A stretch of DNA of 64,000 nt, taken from Kaistella soli (GTDB lineage Bacteria; Bacteroidota; Bacteroidia; Flavobacteriales; Weeksellaceae). Position 1 is the first letter of the stretch. Every line of letters starts with the position of its first letter. Location of the stretch: positions 1-64,000 of the forward strand of contig NZ_JAHOPF010000002.1 of assembly GCF_019038595.1 (NCBI RefSeq), in the 5' to 3' direction. A model generated the notes under the pieces. That model was not told the DNA's origin and did not search any database. It saw only the letters and a list, made by a program, of their open reading frames with translations. This document shows positions 42,278 through 49,495 of this stretch, piece after piece. The translations under genes were made by a program, and so were the position numbers.

Positions 42278-42964
42278 ATGAAAAAGAGATTTGTGGTTCT
42301 GTCGGGTGCCGGTATCTCTGCGGAAAGCGGTGTGAAAACTTTCAGGGATTCCGATGGATTATGGGAAAATCACAGGATTGAAGACGTAGCGAGTCCCGAA
42401 GGTTTTGCGAAGAATCCACAAATGGTGCTGGATTTCTATAATGCAAGAAGACGGCAATTAAGTGAAGTGGAACCCAACGATGCACATTACATGTTAGCTG
42501 AACTGGAAGATTTTTTCGATGTGGAAATTATCACTCAAAATGTAGACGATCTGCATGAAAGAGCCGGATCTTCTAAGGTTAGTCATCTGCATGGTGAACT
42601 GAAAAAAGCGAGACCTATAAATTCTACTGATAACATCATTTCCTGGGAAACTGACTTAAATTTGGGAGATTTGAATGCGGAAGGAATTCAGCTGCGTCCT
42701 CACATCGTTTGGTTTGGCGAAATGGTTCCGGAGATGGAAAAGGCTATACAGATTACGGAAAAAGCGGATGTTTTTTTAATCATCGGAACGTCAATGCAGG
42801 TTTATCCGGCAGCAGGGCTGATCAACTATATCCCGGAACACTGTGAAGTTTTTGTCATTGACCCTAACTTAAAAAACAGTTTTGCTACAAACGAAAACTT
42901 CTTTAAAACTTCAGCAACCGAAGGAATGAGACTGCTGAGTGCTTTGCTAAAAAAGAAAGAGTAA
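42278..42964 (+). CDS. cobB: Sirtuin NAD-dependent deacylase (CobB type)
   Basis: The 228-residue Sir2-family protein uses NAD to remove acyl groups from lysine. The Rossmann motif 'SGAGISAESGVKTFRD' (9-24), 'TQNVDDLHERAG' and the catalytic His105 in 'SHLHGE' are present. Tyr54 and Arg57 in 'FYNARRR' match the Y-x-x-R pair of SIRT5/CobB desuccinylases. The zinc-binding cysteines between His105 and 'PHIVWFGE' are missing: the region reads 'KKARPINSTDNIISWETD'. It therefore belongs to a zinc-free subgroup. It is divergent from the acetyltransferase gene. Confidence 0.92.
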   Translation: MKKRFVVLSGAGISAESGVKTFRDSDGLWENHRIEDVASPEGFAKNPQMVLDFYNARRRQLSEVEPNDAHYMLAELEDFFDVEIITQNVDDLHERAGSSKVSHLHGELKKARPINSTDNIISWETDLNLGDLNAEGIQLRPHIVWFGEMVPEMEKAIQITEKADVFLIIGTSMQVYPAAGLINYIPEHCEVFVIDPNLKNSFATNENFFKTSATEGMRLLSALLKKKE

Positions 42965-42980
42965 CATGATGTTACTCTTT
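42956..42980 (+). terminator. Terminator of the sirtuin gene
   Basis: The perfect 10-bp stem AAAGAGTAAC/GTTACTCTTT with a 5-nt loop includes the sirtuin stop codon. Only a short T run follows. Confidence 0.65.
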
Positions 42981-43067
42981 CAATCGCTTTAAAAAAAATA
43001 AATATAAAGAAAAAATTGTTCGGTTTTGTTATATCAAAATTATATCAAAAATTTAAACTGTAAAAGA

Positions 43068-43201
43068 GTGAAAACACCCTAAATTTTAGGCAAGAAAAAA
43101 ACCGGTTAAAAAACCGGTTCTTTTCTTTTCATTATTTGTGTGATATTTGATGTCTCAAAACTACATTATTAAAAAGATACAAAATAGCGTGAAAACACCC
43201 T
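43068..43201. repeat. Repeated GTGAAAACACCCT motif (43068-43080 and 43189-43201)
   Basis: The identical 13-mer appears twice, 121 bp apart, downstream of the response-regulator gene. A near-match (GTAAAATCACCCT) lies at 45882, upstream of the same operon. This could be a protein-binding site; the role is unknown. Confidence 0.5.
43100..43119. terminator. Terminator-like hairpin between convergent genes
   Basis: AACCGGTT-AAAA-AACCGGTT forms a perfect 8-bp stem with A-rich and T-rich flanks, suited to ending the minus-strand two-component operon and plus-strand readthrough. Confidence 0.7.
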
Positions 43202-43204
43202 TTT

Positions 43205-43849
43205 TTAATACAGATTGTGTTTTATCGCGAATAAAACAATTCCCACTCTGGTTTTCACATTGAGTTTTATAAATACGGAATCTCTGTAACCGTCAATAGT
43301 TCTGGGACTTAGAAACATTTGATCCGCAATTTCTCTGTAAGTAAGTTCGGAGCATGCCAGTTTGATAAATTCAAGTTCTCTGTCTTTTAAAGTGTCATTG
43401 AGTGAATTCATAAACTTTTCTTCGGTCTTAATTTTCAGAAGACTTTGGGTAAGAAGATCTGTGTAAAAAATTCCTTTCTTATGAACAATATTGATGGCGT
43501 CAAAAAGAATGTCAGGTGACATGTCTTTGAGCAGATAACCTTTAGCGCCTGCTTTCAGCATTTTGATGATGGTACTTTCGTTATCCTCCATCGTGAGCGC
43601 GATTACTTTCAGATTCGGAAATTCCTTCGATATTTCTGCGGTGGTTTCGATACCGTTTTTAATAGGCATATTGATATCCATTAAGACTACATCCGGATAC
43701 GTTTTCTTTGCCCTTAATTCATCCAGAAAATCCTGTCCGTTAAAGCAATTCATGATCACTTCAAAATTCGGGTTGAATGAAATCATGTTTTCCAGAGCTT
43801 TAGAAACCAATTTATGATCATCAACAATAGCTATCTTTATAGTTCCCAT
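43205..43849 (-). CDS. LuxR/NarL-family response regulator
   Basis: The 214-residue protein has a receiver domain (about 1-120; acidic pocket 'IVDDH', phospho-acceptor Asp58 in 'VLMDINMP', 'ALTMED' and 'LLKDMSPD') and a C-terminal LuxR-type helix-turn-helix (about 150-210, 'LTYREIADQMFLSPRTIDGYRDSVFIKL' in parts). It should be phosphorylated by the histidine kinase encoded just upstream (5-nt gap) and then bind DNA. Target genes are unknown; the repeated GTGAAAACACCCT motif nearby is one candidate site. Confidence 0.93.
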   Translation of the reverse strand: MGTIKIAIVDDHKLVSKALENMISFNPNFEVIMNCFNGQDFLDELRAKKTYPDVVLMDINMPIKNGIETTAEISKEFPNLKVIALTMEDNESTIIKMLKAGAKGYLLKDMSPDILFDAINIVHKKGIFYTDLLTQSLLKIKTEEKFMNSLNDTLKDRELEFIKLACSELTYREIADQMFLSPRTIDGYRDSVFIKLNVKTRVGIVLFAIKHNLY

Positions 43850-43854
43850 ACAGA

Positions 43855-44625
43855 TTATTTTTTATAAATAATGGTTACTTTCGTTCCCTCGTTTTCAACA
43901 GAATTAATACTGAATTCAGCATTGATAATTTTTGCGCGGCTTTTCATATTTCTAAGTCCGCTGCCCTCGCTGTCAGGACGATCAATAAAACCGACTCCGT
44001 TATCATTCACATTTATTTTAATAAATTCGGGCTGATCTTCAACCAGAAGCTGAATCTCCTTAGACTTGGAATGTTTAATAACATTATTGATGCACTCCTG
44101 TACAATTCGGAATAAGATAAGGGCGTGATCGGAATTAATTCTCAGATCGTGATTATTGATGTGATAATCTACCTCCATAAGTTCCAGTCTTTTAATTCGG
44201 AAGATTTCCCTTTCGACAGATTCAATAAATCCGAACTGTTTTATCTGTTTGGTAATGAAAACTTTAGAAAGATTTCTAATATCCTGAATGCATTCACCAA
44301 CAAGAAGATTAATCTCTTCAGCAATTTGTTTACGGTCTTCGTCACTGGAAAGCGCAATTTTATTGGTCATCAGTCTGGCGACAGATAGTTTCTGTCCCAA
44401 ATCGTCATGCAGTTCCTGGCCGATATAATTCAGGGTTTGTTCCTGAATTTCCACCTGAGAGATCGCAAGTTCCTGTTCAAATACAGCATCTTTCCGTTGC
44501 TGAGTGAGCATCAGCTGTGATCTTTTTTTAACGAAAACACCATAAATTGCAACCATCATCAATACTACAAAAAGTATGATGATGGTTGAAATGATAATCA
44601 GTATGTCAACTTCATTCGTTTTCAA
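43855..44625 (-). CDS. Sensor histidine kinase (HisKA_3/NarL-partner type)
   Basis: The 256-residue kinase has one N-terminal membrane segment (about 8-32), a coiled stretch, the dimerisation/phosphotransfer helix with His73 in 'GQELHDDLGQKLSVARL', and a HATPase_c domain ('ECINNVIKHSKSKEI', 'VNDNGVGF', 'GSGLRNMKSRAKII'). There is almost no periplasmic sensing domain, so the signal probably comes from the membrane or from its partner membrane protein. Its start overlaps that gene by 4 bp (ATGA), and the response regulator follows after 5 nt. Confidence 0.92.
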   Translation of the reverse strand: MKTNEVDILIIISTIIILFVVLMMVAIYGVFVKKRSQLMLTQQRKDAVFEQELAISQVEIQEQTLNYIGQELHDDLGQKLSVARLMTNKIALSSDEDRKQIAEEINLLVGECIQDIRNLSKVFITKQIKQFGFIESVEREIFRIKRLELMEVDYHINNHDLRINSDHALILFRIVQECINNVIKHSKSKEIQLLVEDQPEFIKINVNDNGVGFIDRPDSEGSGLRNMKSRAKIINAEFSINSVENEGTKVTIIYKK

Positions 44626-45299
44626 TGAGTCTTCCTAATTAATTTTTCCGTCTTACTAAATAAAATGCCGATAAACATAATTGCATATCCTGTAAAGTTA
44701 ACGGAATAAAGTAAGATGAAAAAAATATTTTTTGAAATTGACAGTTCCACTGCTCTCTTGCTGATGACGATAAGCGGAACAAGTCCCACATAAAGAACAA
44801 TCAGACTGATAGCAATCCAGAATGGATAGTAGCTCAGGATATTCAGAATTTTTTCCGAGTTGAAAGTTTCAAAGAAAAACAGGGTTACTGAGGCTAGAAG
44901 TAAAATAATAGTCACAAAATAAGTTGGATAAGGAAGGAAGATGAAAAAGTCTTTAATAAGAATTAAAGAGAGAATCACATTTACACAATTTACCGCAATT
45001 ATTCCCAATTGAATCCGCTTTGACCATCTGTTTTCCAGAATTTTGTAGAAATAAATAAATACAGTGACAAAAAAGCAAATAATAATACCGCCTGCCATAA
45101 ACGGTGTGGAATTAAACTGCTCGCCATATATCACTTTTCCTACTGTTGAAAAAAATTCAGAGCAGAAAACAATAATCATTGCAAAAATAAAATACGAGAT
45201 ATGGTTTCTCAATTTTTGTCTTTTGGCAATTAGCAATACGATAATGGCCAAATAAATAACAAGCAGTGCGCTGCTAAAATATAGTCTGTTAATTTCCAT
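44622..45299 (-). CDS. Polytopic membrane protein of the two-component operon
   Basis: The 225-residue protein has about seven predicted transmembrane helices, short loops and no signal peptide, for example 'LYFSSALLVIYLAIIVLLIA' and 'NIFFILLYSVNFTGYAIMFIG' in pieces. No family is recognised. It overlaps the kinase start by 4 bp, and since the kinase lacks a sensing domain, this protein is a plausible sensor or signal-input subunit. That role is inferred only from gene order and topology. Confidence 0.7.
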   Translation of the reverse strand: MEINRLYFSSALLVIYLAIIVLLIAKRQKLRNHISYFIFAMIIVFCSEFFSTVGKVIYGEQFNSTPFMAGGIIICFFVTVFIYFYKILENRWSKRIQLGIIAVNCVNVILSLILIKDFFIFLPYPTYFVTIILLLASVTLFFFETFNSEKILNILSYYPFWIAISLIVLYVGLVPLIVISKRAVELSISKNIFFILLYSVNFTGYAIMFIGILFSKTEKLIRKTH

Positions 45300-45307
45300 A
45301 GCAACAC

Positions 45308-45832
45308 TTAGTAAGGAGGGTTAGTCCATGAAAGATCCATTCCGGCAATACCATCTATTTCTCTTCCTCTATCAAGTGAATCCTTTACGGCTGCTGATTT
45401 TTCGTGCGTGGCTTTTGACGGAAGACCTGTAGGTACTAAATATACGGCCTGATAACCCAGATATTTCGGATTAAGTCTGGGATCGAACGGTTCCTTTTCG
45501 GGATACTGTCCCATTTTTATTTTCATCCCTACAATTTTATAATCCTTGTTTGCTGCTTCCTTCTTTACAAATGCAATATATCCTTCCAACTCTTCAATGG
45601 AGTACCAGTACTCTTTTGAATCCGGACTTCCTTCCGGGCGGGTTTTATTGATGATCTGATAATTTTTCTCAGCATAATTTGCATCGAGTTGCGCCATCAG
45701 ATTTTTGTCGATCAGTTTCTCTTTGTAGCTTTCACCGAAGGTGGGTTCATTGTTTTTGTTGTTGCACATTACCAGGACGAAAACTGCGAGAAAACTCGTG
45801 ACAGCGCCTAAAAGAAAGAATTTTATTTTCAT
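45308..45832 (-). CDS. Exported hypothetical protein of the two-component operon
   Basis: The 174-residue protein has an N-terminal hydrophobic signal/anchor (about 5-22, 'FFLLGAVTSFLAVFVLVMC') with a cysteine at 23, but the preceding residues fit a lipobox poorly. The rest is a soluble domain with 'YWYSIEELEGYIAFVKKEA' and 'YLGYQAVYLVPTGLPSK'. No family is recognised. It is first in a four-gene operon with the membrane protein, kinase and regulator, so it may take part in periplasmic signal sensing. Confidence 0.7.
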   Translation of the reverse strand: MKIKFFLLGAVTSFLAVFVLVMCNNKNNEPTFGESYKEKLIDKNLMAQLDANYAEKNYQIINKTRPEGSPDSKEYWYSIEELEGYIAFVKKEAANKDYKIVGMKIKMGQYPEKEPFDPRLNPKYLGYQAVYLVPTGLPSKATHEKSAAVKDSLDRGREIDGIAGMDLSWTNPPY

Positions 45833-45849
45833 AGTTTTTTATATTTAAT

Positions 45850-45857
45850 CAAATTTA
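45850..45857 (-). promoter_or_regulatory. -7 box of the two-component operon
   Basis: TAAATTTG on the minus strand lies 17 nt before the first ATG of the operon. It is nearly adjacent to the divergent yggS -7 box at 45861. Confidence 0.5.
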
Positions 45858-45860
45858 CTT

Positions 45861-45868
45861 TATATTTG
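45861..45868 (+). promoter_or_regulatory. -7 box of yggS
   Basis: TATATTTG on the plus strand lies 55 nt before the ATG. The leader contains a GTAAAATCACCCT motif related to the repeat at 43068 and 43189. Confidence 0.45.
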
Positions 45869-45923
45869 AATATAATTTCAGGTAAAATCACCCTTTTTTA
45901 TAAATCCTCATTTAATTTACAAA

Positions 45924-46592
45924 ATGTCTTTAGAAAAAATCACAAAGAGCTACGAAAGAATTAAAAATATACTCCCGGACGACGTACAGCTTGTAGCAGT
46001 TTCAAAAACGCATCCTGCAGATCAGATTCTGCATGTTTATAATTTAAGACAGCGAGTTTTCGGTGAGAATAAAGTACAGGAACTTGTTGAGAAATATCCT
46101 CTTTTGCCTAAAGATATTCAGTGGCATTTGATTGGGCATCTTCAGACGAATAAAGTAAAATATATTGCAGAATTTATTGATACTGTTCAAAGTGTAGATT
46201 CTGAAAAACTTTTAGAGGAAATTAATAAGCAGGCCGGAAAACATCAGCGTAAAATCAAAGTTTTACTTCAGGTAAAAATTGCTGAAGAAGAAACAAAATT
46301 CGGATTGGAAATTCACGAAGCCAAAGAAATTTTTCAGAATTATATCAACGGCAAGTTCCCTAACGTAGAGATCACAGGTTTAATGGGAATGGCCACTTTT
46401 ACAGATGATCAAAACCAGATCGTAAAAGAATTCACTTTACTGAAACAGATTTTTGATAAACTGTCACTGTTAAAAAAATTAGATGTGCTGTCGATGGGAA
46501 TGAGCGACGATTTCCCTGTTGCAATTCAATGCGGTGCCAATTCGGTGCGCATCGGTTCGGCGATTTTCGGGAGCAGACAATATGACTTATAA
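45924..46592 (+). CDS. yggS: YggS-family PLP-binding protein
   Basis: The 222-residue protein is a single-domain (beta/alpha)8 PLP carrier involved in pyridoxal phosphate homeostasis, not a known catalyst. Signatures are the PLP lysine in 'LVAVSKTHPADQI', 'FGENKVQELVEK', 'WHLIGHLQTNKVKY' and the late 'LSMGMSDDFPVAIQCGANSVRIGSAIFG' in pieces. Length is normal. It is divergent from the two-component operon with its own promoter. Confidence 0.95.
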   Translation: MSLEKITKSYERIKNILPDDVQLVAVSKTHPADQILHVYNLRQRVFGENKVQELVEKYPLLPKDIQWHLIGHLQTNKVKYIAEFIDTVQSVDSEKLLEEINKQAGKHQRKIKVLLQVKIAEEETKFGLEIHEAKEIFQNYINGKFPNVEITGLMGMATFTDDQNQIVKEFTLLKQIFDKLSLLKKLDVLSMGMSDDFPVAIQCGANSVRIGSAIFGSRQYDL

Positions 46593-46669
46593 TACCACTT
46601 AGGTATGATTGTTGCTCAATAATCAGGAAATTTTTAAACTAATTTCATTAAATCCATAAATTTTTACTA

Positions 46670-47854
46670 ATGCAAAAAATCTTAATTGTTGAAGATGAAA
46701 AAGCCATTTCAGGCGTACTTCAAAGTATTCTGTCCGACGAACTGCCGGATTACGAATTCATCATTGCCGAAGACGGTTTAGAAGGCTTTAAACAGATTGA
46801 AAAAGAAGATTTCGCCTTGGTGGTTTCAGATATTAAGATGCCCAAACTTTCCGGTACCGAACTTCTGAAACAGGCCTTACAGATTAAACCGGACACTACC
46901 TTTGTGATGATTTCAGGTCACGCAGATATCGATACTGCAGTTGCATGTCTCAAAGAAGGCGCCTATGATTTTATTTCAAAACCCATAGATATCAACAGGT
47001 TGATTACCAGTGTTAAAAACGCGCTGGACAAAAGAATTCTCCAAAAAACAAATCAGGTTCTGAATATCGAGAATACGACTTTAAAGAAAAAAGTCAACAA
47101 AAAATATCAGATGATTGGTGAATCTCCTGCATTGAAGAAAATTCAGGATATGATTGAAAAAGTAGCTACTTCTGATGCCAGAGTTTTAATTACCGGACCA
47201 AACGGGGCCGGAAAAGAGCTTGTTGCACATGCTATTCACTCACAAAGCGACCGGAGTAAAGGTCCAATGATTGAAGTGAACTGTGCTGCGATTCCTTCTG
47301 AATTAATTGAATCTGAACTTTTCGGACACGTTAAAGGAAGTTTTACTGGTGCCATTAAAGACAAACAGGGGAAATTCGAACTGGCGAATAACGGAACGAT
47401 TTTTCTGGACGAAATAGGTGATATGAGCCTTGTTGCTCAGGCTAAAGTTTTGCGTGCATTACAGGAAAGCAAGGTATCTCCTGTCGGAAGTGACAAAGAA
47501 ATTAAAGTAGATGTTCGTGTTCTTGCAGCGACTAACAAAAACATGCAGAAAGAAATTGCTGCAGGTAAATTCCGGGAAGATCTTTATCACCGTCTTTCAG
47601 TGATTGAAATTTATGTTCCGCCTTTGGATGAGAGAAAAGAAGACATCAGACTTTTGGTTAATCACTTCTCAAAAACGATTTCTGACGAACACGGAACGGC
47701 TAAAAAAGAATTTGACGAAAAAGCAATTAAAGCACTTGAGGATTTCAGCTGGACCGGGAATATCCGGGAACTTAGAAACGTAGTGGAAAGGCTGATGATC
47801 TTAGGATCAAATCCTGTTTCTGCGGACGATGTTGCAAGTTTCGTAAGAAAATAA
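46670..47854 (+). CDS. NtrC-type response regulator lacking the DNA-binding domain
   Basis: The 394-residue protein has a receiver domain (1-120; phospho-acceptor Asp54 in 'VVSDIKMP', 'MISGHAD', 'SKPID') and an AAA+ sigma-54-activation domain (about 145-385). The latter has Walker A 'GPNGAGKE' (176-183), the sigma-54 contact loop as GSFTGA (223-228, usually GAFTGA), Walker B 'GTIFLDEIGDM' and 'WTGNIRELRNVVERL'. It stops right after the AAA+ lid, and no Fis-type helix-turn-helix follows; the stop codon is genuine. Such regulators may activate sigma-54 holoenzyme from solution. No kinase gene is adjacent. Confidence 0.92.
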   Translation: MQKILIVEDEKAISGVLQSILSDELPDYEFIIAEDGLEGFKQIEKEDFALVVSDIKMPKLSGTELLKQALQIKPDTTFVMISGHADIDTAVACLKEGAYDFISKPIDINRLITSVKNALDKRILQKTNQVLNIENTTLKKKVNKKYQMIGESPALKKIQDMIEKVATSDARVLITGPNGAGKELVAHAIHSQSDRSKGPMIEVNCAAIPSELIESELFGHVKGSFTGAIKDKQGKFELANNGTIFLDEIGDMSLVAQAKVLRALQESKVSPVGSDKEIKVDVRVLAATNKNMQKEIAAGKFREDLYHRLSVIEIYVPPLDERKEDIRLLVNHFSKTISDEHGTAKKEFDEKAIKALEDFSWTGNIRELRNVVERLMILGSNPVSADDVASFVRK

Positions 47855-47884
47855 ATTACATTAATTTAAATAAACTAGAAAAAG

Positions 47885-47906
47885 TTTGCAGTATTTTTGC
47901 TGCAAA
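47885..47906 (+). terminator. Terminator of the NtrC-type regulator gene, overlapping the MATE promoter
   Basis: TTTGCAG (47885-47891) and CTGCAAA (47900-47906) form a perfect stem with A's before it and nine T after it, a textbook intrinsic terminator. The loop is exactly TATTTTTG, a -7 promoter box. Confidence 0.75.
47892..47899 (+). promoter_or_regulatory. -7 box of the MATE gene inside the terminator loop
   Basis: TATTTTTG followed by C matches the -7 consensus and ends 22 nt before the MATE ATG, the same distance as in ndk. Confidence 0.55.
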
Positions 47907-47921
47907 TTTTTTTTTCACAAT

Positions 47922-49295
47922 ATGGCATTTCTCAATAAACAATACACCAAAGCCTGCCTTACCCTCGCACTTCCCGTAATGATTACTCAGGTTGGGCAGG
48001 TTTCTGTTAACTTATTCGATAATATTATTGTCGGGAAATTACTGGGAGCACAGGCTTTAGCGTCGGTTTCTTTAGGAAATGGCGTGTTTTTCTCCATTTT
48101 TGTTTTTGCTTTGGGATTTTCGTTTGCAATTCCGCCTTTGGTTTCTGAGGCGCATTCTCAGGAAAAACATGATACCATTAATTCGGTTTTCCGTCACGGC
48201 TTTGTAATTAATCTCGGTATCGGATTCCTTCTGATGCTGCTTCTTTATTTAGCTTTACCGCTACTCTATCACATGGATCAGCCCAAAGAAATTATCCCTG
48301 ATACCATTGGATTTTTGGGGATTATGACTTTGAGTATTCTCCCGTTCATGGTATTTCAGACTTTAAGGGAAGTTTCTGAAGGTTTATCTTTTACCATCGG
48401 CGTTACTAAAGCTACAATCATCGCAAATGTTATCAATATCGCATTAAATTATGTCTTTATCAAAGGGATGTTCGGATTGCCTCCGATGGGCGTAAAAGGC
48501 TCTGCATTGGCGAGTTTGATTGCAAGAATTTTCATGATGGTTTTCCTTTACTATGTACTGTTAAAAGAAGAAAAAACCAGAAGGTACATCAAAGATTTCT
48601 CATTAAAAATTACTGAATTTTCAAAAGCGATGTTCAGTAAAATGCTGAAAATCGGTTTTCCTACAGCTTTGCAGATGTTTTTTGAAGTGACGGCTTTTGC
48701 GGGTGCAGCTTTTATCTGCGGATTAATTTCTGCGAAAGATATCGCGTCCCACCAAATTGCACTTTCAATGGCATCTTTTACCTTTAATCTCTGCATCGGA
48801 TTCAGTGTTGCATCTACGGTTTTAATCGGCCGGAAATCTGGCGAACATGATTTTGTGGGACTGAAGAAAATTGGCGTCAACAATCTTAAAATTGTGTTCC
48901 TTTTTATGTCGGCTTGTGGAGTGCTTTTTATTTTGGGAAGACATATTCTCCCGACTTTTTTCACTAAAGCTGAAGATGTTGAAGTCATTCAGCTTGCGGC
49001 CAAACTGATGATTATTGCGGCATTGTTTCAGCTTTCAGACGGTATTCAGGTTGTAGCGCTTGGAAGTCTGCGCGGCATTCAGGATGTGAAAATTCCGTCG
49101 ATGATTACTTTTGTCGCTTATTGGCTGCTGGCTATTCCTTTAGGTTATTTCCTCTGTGTAACAATGAAAATGGGTGCTTTCGGGATGTGGATCGCATTAG
49201 GTTTGGGACTTACGGTTTCGGCTGTTCTTCTTGTATTCCGATTTTTGAGTCTTTCCCAGAAAAAGATCGATTCGCTGGAGAAAACTACCGCTTAA
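47922..49295 (+). CDS. MATE-family multidrug efflux transporter
   Basis: The 457-residue inner-membrane antiporter exports drugs or metabolites with Na+ or H+. Twelve helices in two related bundles are seen, beginning 'CLTLALPVMITQVGQVSVNLFDNIIVGKLLGA' in parts and including 'MGVKGSALASLIARIFMM' and, in the second half, 'IGFPTALQMFFEVTAFAGAAF'. The start at 47922 is chosen because the longer frame from 47886 begins inside the terminator/promoter. It is convergent with the AcrB gene, with a hairpin repeat between them. Confidence 0.93.
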   Translation: MAFLNKQYTKACLTLALPVMITQVGQVSVNLFDNIIVGKLLGAQALASVSLGNGVFFSIFVFALGFSFAIPPLVSEAHSQEKHDTINSVFRHGFVINLGIGFLLMLLLYLALPLLYHMDQPKEIIPDTIGFLGIMTLSILPFMVFQTLREVSEGLSFTIGVTKATIIANVINIALNYVFIKGMFGLPPMGVKGSALASLIARIFMMVFLYYVLLKEEKTRRYIKDFSLKITEFSKAMFSKMLKIGFPTALQMFFEVTAFAGAAFICGLISAKDIASHQIALSMASFTFNLCIGFSVASTVLIGRKSGEHDFVGLKKIGVNNLKIVFLFMSACGVLFILGRHILPTFFTKAEDVEVIQLAAKLMIIAALFQLSDGIQVVALGSLRGIQDVKIPSMITFVAYWLLAIPLGYFLCVTMKMGAFGMWIALGLGLTVSAVLLVFRFLSLSQKKIDSLEKTTA

Positions 49296-49299
49296 TTTA

Positions 49300-49371
49300 T
49301 AGCCCCGATAGAAACGGCATCCTTTTGTGAGGACGAAGGACGAGCAAAAGATACAGTGGATAGCGGGACGG
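49300..49371. repeat. Dispersed hairpin repeat, copy 2
   Basis: This runs from AGCCCCGATAGAAACGGCAT to AGATACAGTGGATAGCGGGA and is closely similar at both ends to the copy at 8236. The centre is different (CTTTTG...CAAAAG arms), so the ends are kept while the loop varies. Confidence 0.7.
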
Positions 49372-49437
49372 GTTTATCAGAGCAGCGACCGTCTTCCTGC
49401 TTCTCATTATTACCAAAATATATTATTTATTAAAATA

Positions 49438-49471
49438 GAAAAGCCGTTTCAGTAATTTGAAACGGCTTTTC
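49438..49471 (-). terminator. Terminator of the efflux operon
   Basis: The perfect 14-bp stem GAAAAGCCGTTTCA/TGAAACGGCTTTTC with a 6-nt loop has T-rich sequence following on the minus strand. It may work in both directions. Confidence 0.85.
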
Positions 49472-49495
49472 ATTCTAACACTAAAAAACTATAAT

